64,000 nucleotides of DNA. It comes from Evansella alkalicola (GTDB lineage Bacteria; Bacillota; Bacilli; Bacillales; Salisediminibacteriaceae). Under the pieces are notes generated by a model, which was not told where the DNA came from, searched no databases, and worked only from the letters and a program-made list of their open reading frames with translations. The position numbers and the translations under genes are program-made. The stretch is taken from positions 124,001 through 188,000 of the forward strand of contig NZ_JAHQCR010000088.1 in the NCBI RefSeq assembly GCF_019042735.1. Direction: 5' to 3'. Below are positions 59,118 through 64,000 of the stretch, in pieces (position 1 is the stretch's first letter; the number at the start of each line of letters is the position of its first letter).

Positions 59118-61001
59118 TTACTTCATAATCTTACAAATCCCATTCGTAAAGTCCACCGGGTCTTCCACAGGTAAACCCTCAATTAACAGGGCTTGATTAT
59201 ATAGGAGGTTCGTATATAGATCAAGTTTTTCTTTGTCGTTTTCAAATGCGTTTTTAAGGGAAGAAAATACCTCATGATTTGGATTTATTTCTAGTACTTT
59301 ATCAGCTTGGATGTTTTGGTTATCTGGCATTGCCTTAAGCACTTTTTCCATTTCAATCGAGATTTCTCCGTCGGCCGCGAGACAAACAGGATGATTTTTC
59401 AGCCTTTTAGAAGGACGAACCTCTTTTACTTTTCCAGAGAGTAAGTTTTTCATGTGGTCAAAGAGCTCTTTATTATCCTTCTCTTCTGTCTCTGCCTTCT
59501 CTTCTTTCTCGTCCATCTCAATTCCTAAGTCACCGCTAGACACAGACTTAAATTCCTTCTCCTCATAGGCCATCAACATGCGGATCGCAAACTCGTCCAC
59601 ATCATCTGTGAAATACAAGATTTCATATCCCTTCTCTGCAACAACCTCCGTTTGCGGAAGCTTCTCAATACGGTCATAGGAATCACCAGTTGCGTAGTAA
59701 ATAAATTTCTGTTCCTCAGGCATTCTCTCTACATATTCTTTCAATGTAACAAGTTTCTTCTCTTTGGATGAATAGAACATGAGTAAATCTTTTAAATCGT
59801 CTTTGTTTGCACCAAAGTCACTATACACGCCATATTTAAGTTGACTTCCAAAAGCATTATAAAATTTCTCGTATTTCTCACGCTCGTCCTTTAATAAACT
59901 TTGGAGCTCGCTCTTGATCTTATTCTTTATATTTTTCGCAATCATCTTTAGTTGACGATCCTGCTGCAGCATCTCACGTGATATGTTTAATGATAGGTCT
60001 TCAGAATCTACCATTCCCTTTACAAAACTAAAGTAGTCAGGCAATAAATCTGAACACTTCTCCATGATTAGGACACCACTAGAATACAACTCCAATCCCT
60101 TCTCAAACTCCTTCGTATAATAATCGTAAGGAGCATTTTCTGGAATATAAAGAATAGCATTGTATCGCAGCATGCCATCTACACTTAAGTGAATATGCTT
60201 TAATGGCTTGTCAAAACCATAATGTTTTTCCTGATAAAAATTATTATAGTCATCGTCAGTAAGCTCATTCTTATTTTTTCGCCAAATTGGCACCATACTG
60301 TTAATGGTCTGTTCTTCTTTCACTTCAACAAGATCTTCATCATTATCATCATTTGGTTTTTGAGTAGTAACCTCCATCTTAATTGGGTACCGGATAAAAT
60401 CAGAGTACTTTTTCACGATACTTTTTAATCGATACTCCTCTAAATACTCCTCAAACTTTTCATCTTCTGTGTTTTCTTTAATCTTTAAGTAAATATCTGT
60501 TCCTACAGCATCTTTTTCGCAAGGTTCAATCGTGTAACCATCAGTACCTTCAGACTCCCATTTGTAAGCAGTGTCGCTCCCAAGGGCCCTACTGATGACT
60601 GTCACACTATCAGCGACCATAAAAGCAGAATAAAAGCCTACTCCGAATTGTCCAATAATATCATGTCCATCCTTTAGCTCTGTTTCATTTTTAAATGCTA
60701 AAGAACCACTTTTAGCAATGACCCCAAGGTTATTCTCTAATTCTTCTTTTGTCATTCCGATACCAGTATCACTTATCTGTAGTGTCCTTGTATCCTTATT
60801 TGCAGTTATCTTTATGTAGTAGCTATCTTTATCAAAGGATATGGAGTCATCTGTCAACGCTTTATAGTAAATCTTATCAATCGCATCACTAGCGTTAGAA
60901 ATGAGCTCCCTTAGAAAAATCTCTCGATGCGTATAGATCGAGTTAATCATCATCTCCAGCAGTCGTTTCGATTCTGCTTTAAATTCCATTTTTGTTGCCA
61001 T
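59118..61001 (-). CDS. htpG: Molecular chaperone HtpG (Hsp90)
   Basis: 627 residues from ATG 61001 (AAAGGAG upstream). GHKL ATPase N domain: REIFLRELISNASDAIDKIY, ISDTGIGMTKEEL, IGQFGVGFYSAFMVADSVTV; middle domain SVDGMLRYNAILYIPENAPY, LNISREMLQQDRQLK; C-terminal dimerisation domain with an acidic insert (MDEKEEKAETEEKDNKELFD). General cytosolic chaperone. A perfect CIRCE element overlaps its 5' leader, placing it under HrcA; in B. subtilis htpG lacks this. Confidence 0.98.
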   Translation of the reverse strand: MATKMEFKAESKRLLEMMINSIYTHREIFLRELISNASDAIDKIYYKALTDDSISFDKDSYYIKITANKDTRTLQISDTGIGMTKEELENNLGVIAKSGSLAFKNETELKDGHDIIGQFGVGFYSAFMVADSVTVISRALGSDTAYKWESEGTDGYTIEPCEKDAVGTDIYLKIKENTEDEKFEEYLEEYRLKSIVKKYSDFIRYPIKMEVTTQKPNDDNDEDLVEVKEEQTINSMVPIWRKNKNELTDDDYNNFYQEKHYGFDKPLKHIHLSVDGMLRYNAILYIPENAPYDYYTKEFEKGLELYSSGVLIMEKCSDLLPDYFSFVKGMVDSEDLSLNISREMLQQDRQLKMIAKNIKNKIKSELQSLLKDEREKYEKFYNAFGSQLKYGVYSDFGANKDDLKDLLMFYSSKEKKLVTLKEYVERMPEEQKFIYYATGDSYDRIEKLPQTEVVAEKGYEILYFTDDVDEFAIRMLMAYEEKEFKSVSSGDLGIEMDEKEEKAETEEKDNKELFDHMKNLLSGKVKEVRPSKRLKNHPVCLAADGEISIEMEKVLKAMPDNQNIQADKVLEINPNHEVFSSLKNAFENDKEKLDLYTNLLYNQALLIEGLPVEDPVDFTNGICKIMK

Positions 61002-61048
61002 TAAAACCGCTCCTTTCACTGATTAAAACTATATTTTATCGTAAAAAA

Positions 61049-61075
61049 TTAGCACTCTCATCAATCGAGTGCTAA
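61049..61075. promoter_or_regulatory. CIRCE element (HrcA operator)
   Basis: TTAGCACTC-N9-GAGTGCTAA, a perfect match to CIRCE. It sits 48 bases before htpG and starts about six bases downstream of the presumed transcription start. Confidence 0.97.
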
Positions 61076-61087
61076 TCTCTACCTCTT

Positions 61088-61116
61088 TATTTACCATATA
61101 TCAAATCTACTGTCAA
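61088..61116 (-). promoter_or_regulatory. Sigma-A promoter of htpG
   Basis: TTGACA (61116-61111), 17-base spacer, TAAATA (61093-61088) on the minus strand; start site expected near 61081, just ahead of CIRCE. Confidence 0.85.
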
Positions 61117-61143
61117 CTCATAACTAATATAAAGGGAAATGAT

Positions 61144-61581
61144 TTAAGCATAAACATTTACGAGTAGGCCTTTTATTTCGCCAACCATATCTAATATATC
61201 TATCCCTTTTCTTTGTTCCTTTAAAACGGCATTCGTCAAATCTATTAGCTTGGAATCTACTTCCTTTACTATTTTATAAACTTTCGTTCTTCCCCTACGA
61301 TTAAATCCCTTTCTTTCTTCCAAGCTTAAGCCAAGTTTTACTGCATCGTCCATAAATTCCTTCACAAGCTGCTTATATTTTCTCAATTCTTCTACTGTTC
61401 TAGATTCTGCTAAAGTCTTCCCTTGATCATCAATTTTTTCAAGAAGTTGTCCTAATTTTTCATATGCCTGGTTGTCGCGGCCCTTCTGCATAATCTCTTT
61501 AAAAGATATGGAAGCTTCTGTCTTTGATTTCTTATTATCCACGGAGTTTACCGTAGCTCGTCCCACTCTTTGTATATCCAT
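61144..61581 (-). CDS. yaaR: YaaR family protein (DUF327)
   Basis: 145 residues, mostly helical and charged, typical DUF327: ISFKEIMQKGRDNQAYEKLG, YKQLVKEFMDDAVKLGLSLE, NRRGRTKVYKIVKEVDSKLI and LLVNVYA at the end. Function unknown. In B. subtilis yaaR is near the origin region (between yaaQ and holB); here a family member follows the flagellin gene, so this may be a second copy tied to motility. Own ribosome site AAAGGAGC. Confidence 0.8.
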   Translation of the reverse strand: MDIQRVGRATVNSVDNKKSKTEASISFKEIMQKGRDNQAYEKLGQLLEKIDDQGKTLAESRTVEELRKYKQLVKEFMDDAVKLGLSLEERKGFNRRGRTKVYKIVKEVDSKLIDLTNAVLKEQRKGIDILDMVGEIKGLLVNVYA

Positions 61582-61673
61582 ATGGATTGCTCCTTTTACA
61601 AGTTATCTTTTTATTATAAGAGAAAACAATTTAATTACCAAGGGAGTTTTATAGTTAATACAAGTAAATAATA

Positions 61674-61706
61674 GAAAAAGGGAAGGCTTTACTGTGCCCT
61701 CCCACG
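61674..61706 (-). terminator. Flagellin gene terminator
   Basis: Minus strand GGGAGGGCACAGTAAAGCCT then TCCCTTTTTC: stem GGGAGGGC/GCCTTCCC with T run, soon after the flagellin stop. Confidence 0.8.
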
Positions 61707-61712
61707 TAGTTT

Positions 61713-62987
61713 TTATTGTAATAACTGTAGTACTCCTTGTGGCAGTTGATTTGCCTGTGCTAGCATTGCAGTAGCCGACTGGTTTAGAATATTATTTCTC
61801 GTAAACTCTGTCATTTCAAGAGCCATATCCGCATCACGAATACGTGACTCAGAGGAAGATAAGTTTTCATGAGTAACTTGTAAATTATTGATCGTATGAT
61901 CTAATCTGTTCTGAGCTGCTCCAAGTGTCGCACGTGCATTTGAAACTGTATTTATGGCACTATCAAGTTTACTAATAGCCATCTCAGATATTTTGCCATC
62001 TACAATCAGATCATTTAAACCTAATTCTGTTGAGTTAAGCTTAACCATGTTAATTTTAACACTTTGGCCTTGGTTTGGGCCAATTTGGAATACAAAACTA
62101 AAGTCATCGGTGTCAACTGGATTAACCACTGGATCTTCTCCCGGAACAACTGGATCCTCTACAGGTTCTGTTAGATCTTCTCCTGGAACTTCTGGATCTT
62201 CTACAGGTTCTGTTGGATCTTCTCCCGGTACTTCTGGATCCTCTATAGGTTCTGTTGGATCTTCTCCCGGTACTTCTGGATCCTCTATAGGTTCTGTTGG
62301 ATCTTCTCCTGGAACTTCTGGATCCTCTATAGGTTCTGTTGGATCTTCTCCTGGAACTTCTGGATCCTCTGTAGGTTCTGTTGGATCTTCTCCTGGAACT
62401 TCTGGATCCTCTGTAGGTTCTGTTGGACCTTCTCCTGGAACTTCTGGATCCTCTGTAGGTTCTGTTGGACCTTCTCCTGGAATTACTAGATCTTCTCCTG
62501 CACCATTTTCAATATCTTCTACCTCACCAACTTCAGGATCAACAGGAACAATTGGGTTTTCAGATACTCTACTTGGAGACAATAGATTCTTATTGTTAAA
62601 CTGAGTTTTTTCAGAGATACCATTAATTTCTTCAATTAATTGTTCCATTTCTTTCATTATATGACCTAGGTCTTCATCGCTGTATGTTCCATTAGCTCCC
62701 TGAACGGAAAGCTCTCGCATACGTTGTAGCATAGAGTGCATTTCCTGCATGGCACCTTCCGCAGTTTGAATAAGGGAAATACCATCTAACGCATTTCTTT
62801 CCGCCTGTTTTAAGCCACGAATTTGTGATCGCATTTTCTCTGAAATTGCAAGTCCTGCCGCGTCATCTGAAGCGCGATTAATACGTAGACCAGAAGATAA
62901 TTTCTCTAAGTTTTTAGAAGTATTATTTTGATTTTGATATAAGTTTCTGTAAGCATTTAGAGCCTGGATATTATTGTTAATTTTCAT
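61713..62987 (-). CDS. hag: Flagellin with tandem-repeat central region
   Basis: 424 residues. Conserved D0/D1 N-terminal part (1-140): MKINNNIQALNAYRNLYQNQ, LRINRASDDAAGLAISEKMR, ELSVQGANGTYSDEDL; C-terminal part (about 330-424): TVSNARATLGAAQNRLDHTI, DADMALEMTEFTRNNILNQS, QANQLPQGVLQLLQ. The central D2/D3 region is replaced by eight full 14-residue PGExPTEPxEDPEV repeats and a partial one (residues 169-288). Starts 16 bases after fliS with GGGGG as ribosome site, no long leader as in the usual hag gene. Confidence 0.93.
   Translation of the reverse strand: MKINNNIQALNAYRNLYQNQNNTSKNLEKLSSGLRINRASDDAAGLAISEKMRSQIRGLKQAERNALDGISLIQTAEGAMQEMHSMLQRMRELSVQGANGTYSDEDLGHIMKEMEQLIEEINGISEKTQFNNKNLLSPSRVSENPIVPVDPEVGEVEDIENGAGEDLVIPGEGPTEPTEDPEVPGEGPTEPTEDPEVPGEDPTEPTEDPEVPGEDPTEPIEDPEVPGEDPTEPIEDPEVPGEDPTEPIEDPEVPGEDPTEPVEDPEVPGEDLTEPVEDPVVPGEDPVVNPVDTDDFSFVFQIGPNQGQSVKINMVKLNSTELGLNDLIVDGKISEMAISKLDSAINTVSNARATLGAAQNRLDHTINNLQVTHENLSSSESRIRDADMALEMTEFTRNNILNQSATAMLAQANQLPQGVLQLLQ
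62124..62483 (-). repeat. 42-bp tandem repeats in the flagellin gene
   Basis: Eight copies plus a partial of a 42-base unit coding for VPGEDPTEPxEDPE (x is T, I or V). Units differ by few bases, so expansion or contraction by slippage is likely. Gly/Pro/Glu-rich, net negative. Confidence 0.92.
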
Positions 62988-63003
62988 TATGATAGCCCCC
63001 TAA

Positions 63004-63435
63004 TCAATCTATAAACATACTATTTTGTTCATATACGTTTGTCTTTTGTTTTAGATGCTTTGGTTGAACATCAACATTTTTCTTTTGCGCTTTATGCCAA
63101 GCTGTTGCAAGAGTGGATAAATGTCCATGTACTTCATCTATTAAATCTGTATTTTTACTAAAATTTGCTTCAATAACCTTGTCAGCCATATAGTTATATA
63201 AGGCGTCCAGTTGGTCTGCAATAATTCCTGCCTCGTAATTTAACCCAGCGCCTAACCGTTCTAATATATCACTCACTTTTTGCAAATGAACATTGGCATT
63301 GGCATAGTTATTTTTATTGATAGCTAATTTTGCTTCTTCTAGGTTATCTAAACCGGCTTCATACAACAAAGCTGTTATTTCCTGCGCTGTTTTCTTATGT
63401 AACGCTTCTTTTGAAATCAATGCTTTATCCCCCAA
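63004..63435 (-). CDS. fliS: Flagellar export chaperone FliS
   Basis: 143 residues, helical bundle: ALISKEALHKKTAQEITALL, GLDNLEEAKLAINKNNYANA and NVHLQKVSDILERLGAGLNY, then QLDALYNYMADKVIEANFSK. FliS binds the disordered flagellin C terminus and keeps it from polymerising before export. Slightly longer than the usual 125-135 because of a Lys-rich tail. No fliD/fliT adjacent; the gene is immediately followed by the repeat-bearing flagellin. Confidence 0.9.
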   Translation of the reverse strand: MGDKALISKEALHKKTAQEITALLYEAGLDNLEEAKLAINKNNYANANVHLQKVSDILERLGAGLNYEAGIIADQLDALYNYMADKVIEANFSKNTDLIDEVHGHLSTLATAWHKAQKKNVDVQPKHLKQKTNVYEQNSMFID

Positions 63436-63482
63436 TACTTCTATAATGCTCTACACTCTTTATCGACATTAATTCTGATAAT

Positions 63483-63782
63483 TTAATAGTTTTGTTCCAT
63501 TTCTTCTAATAATAATAGTATTTCAGCCATGACCGCATACAGTTGTGGAGGAATATTGTCCCCTAAATCCATATCAATCAAGTTTTCTAATAGTCCTAAA
63601 TTCTCTTCCATTGGAATCTCATGTTCTTTCGCTAATTCAATTATTTTTTGAGCTACATGGCCTTTTCCTTGAGCAACTATCTTTGGTTGATCATCGGCCT
63701 TATCATCATATTTGATGACTGCAGCAGATGGACCATTGACCTCACGACGCTTAATATGATTAAAATGCTTAGTTACCATCAT
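63483..63782 (-). CDS. ylqH: FlhB C-terminal-like protein (YlqH type)
   Basis: 99 residues matching only the cytoplasmic switch domain of FlhB: VNGPSAAVIKYDDKADDQPK, VAQGKGHVAQKIIELAKEHE, IPMEENLGLLENLIDMDLGD and NIPPQLYAVMAEILLLLEEM. The autocleavage NPTH motif is replaced by NGPS, so it should not self-cleave. Known relative is YlqH of B. subtilis, of unknown function. Start ATG overlaps the stop of the upstream frame, so the pair is coupled. Followed by fliS after 48 bases. Confidence 0.85.
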   Translation of the reverse strand: MMVTKHFNHIKRREVNGPSAAVIKYDDKADDQPKIVAQGKGHVAQKIIELAKEHEIPMEENLGLLENLIDMDLGDNIPPQLYAVMAEILLLLEEMEQNY

Positions 63783-64000
63783 ACTTTAAAATCAAATCCT
63801 TTCTTCGTAAGGGTAGGTGAAAACCGTTCCTTACTCTGCTCCTTCTCCTTGACAACAGGGGCTTCTTCCTCATTCAGTTTGGAAAATTGAAGTCCTTGGA
63901 CATAAAAGCCTACTTCTTTTAAACGCTCAATATACTTCAAAGCAATCGGCTCTACTTTTTCTTTGAATGATACTTGGTCGTTTTTCAACGTTACTTGTAA
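63779..64000 (-). CDS. C-terminal end of a FliK/YlqG-like protein (truncated by window edge)
   Basis: At least 73 residues, open to the right edge. Reads LQVTLKNDQVSFKEKVEPIA, LKYIERLKEVGFYVQGLQFS, then a charged tail ending GFDFKV. This resembles the last strands and helix of FliK-type hook-length control domains, and in B. subtilis ylqG (FliK-C-like) precedes ylqH. The true start is outside the window. Tentative by context. Confidence 0.5.
   Translation of the reverse strand, partial: LQVTLKNDQVSFKEKVEPIALKYIERLKEVGFYVQGLQFSKLNEEEAPVVKEKEQSKERFSPTLTKKGFDFKV

Noticed and set aside
62124..62483. Tandem 42-bp units as a possible CRISPR array
   Set aside because: Units are contiguous with no unique spacers, lie within a coding frame and there are no cas genes.
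61954..62604. 216-codon Ser/Gly/Pro-rich frame opposite the flagellin gene
   Set aside because: It is the mirror of the 42-bp repeats; it has no ribosome site and the flagellin frame has clear homology at both ends.

Overview
The window is chromosomal DNA of a low-GC, endospore-forming, flagellated Bacillaceae. The spoIIA, spoVA, spoIIM, dacB/dacF and spore-protein genes, the B. subtilis-like order ypuI-scpB-scpA-ribT-ribH-ribBA-ribE-ribD-ppiB-lysA-spoVAF and fur-yqzK-xerD-deoB-pupG-dacF-spoIIA, TnrA, MciZ and the Bacillus-type riboswitches all point there. A NaChBac-type voltage-gated sodium channel and very acidic extracytoplasmic segments (flagellin, lipoproteins) suggest an alkaliphile or halotolerant relative; this is inference. 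No rRNA, tRNA, CRISPR array, prophage or intact insertion sequence was seen.

Layout. 1-2.9 kb: 5' part of dacB, a lone spoVAEb with a YhcN-like lipoprotein gene, a small membrane-anchored unknown, a dead IS1182-type transposase fragment and a GC-rich repeat. 2.85-9.7 kb: ypuI, scpB, scpA, ypuF, then the riboflavin operon ribDE-BA-H-T behind an FMN riboswitch. 9.8-24.5 kb (mostly minus strand): ppiB, lysA behind a lysine riboswitch, a shortened spoVA operon (AA-AB-AEa-AF, without AC-AD-AEb), spoIIAA-AB-sigF, dacF, nucleoside catabolism (pdp, pupG, deoB), xerD, yqzK and fur. 24.6-30.2 kb: spoIIM, EndoQ-like yqxK, nudF, mciZ overlapping a convergent DUF3866 gene, yqkF, and a TlpA/ResA-like thioredoxin. 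30.5-41.6 kb: uppP, the ycgR/ycgQ pair, a PTS EIIA, guanine-riboswitch-controlled xpt plus purine permease, an SDR, a CAP-domain lipoprotein, asnO and an LMW phosphatase. 42-53.9 kb: SOS-controlled Y-family polymerase, MBL hydrolase, trans-sulfuration enzyme, yqjQ, proI, FAD oxidoreductase, sodium channel, tnrA, divergent polysaccharide deacetylase, darB/ykuL and a DUF4236 protein. 54.1-64 kb: copA, gdpD, an SLC45-like MFS carrier, htpG with a CIRCE operator, yaaR, and a flagellar group (FliK-like fragment, FlhB-C-like protein, FliS, repeat-bearing flagellin).

Several regulatory circuits can be read directly: FMN, lysine and guanine riboswitches each followed by an intrinsic terminator; CIRCE immediately downstream of a TTGACA-N17-TAAATA promoter at htpG; a perfect TnrA palindrome about 50 bp upstream of the presumed tnrA start site; a perfect LexA box at the polymerase gene; a sigma-G type promoter at spoVAA; candidate cre, CsoR and PerR/Fur sites at asnO, copA and fur.

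No wholly novel defence or metabolic system is evident. The points best worth a second look are the flagellin with 14-residue acidic Pro-rich tandem repeats placed directly behind fliS and an FlhB-C/FliK-like pair, CIRCE control of htpG, the split spoVA locus, the enlarged MciZ, and a family of hairpin elements that seem to serve as terminators. Gene starts were moved from the longest frame where a Shine-Dalgarno sequence and family length favoured an internal start, often TTG. Coordinates include the stop codon.
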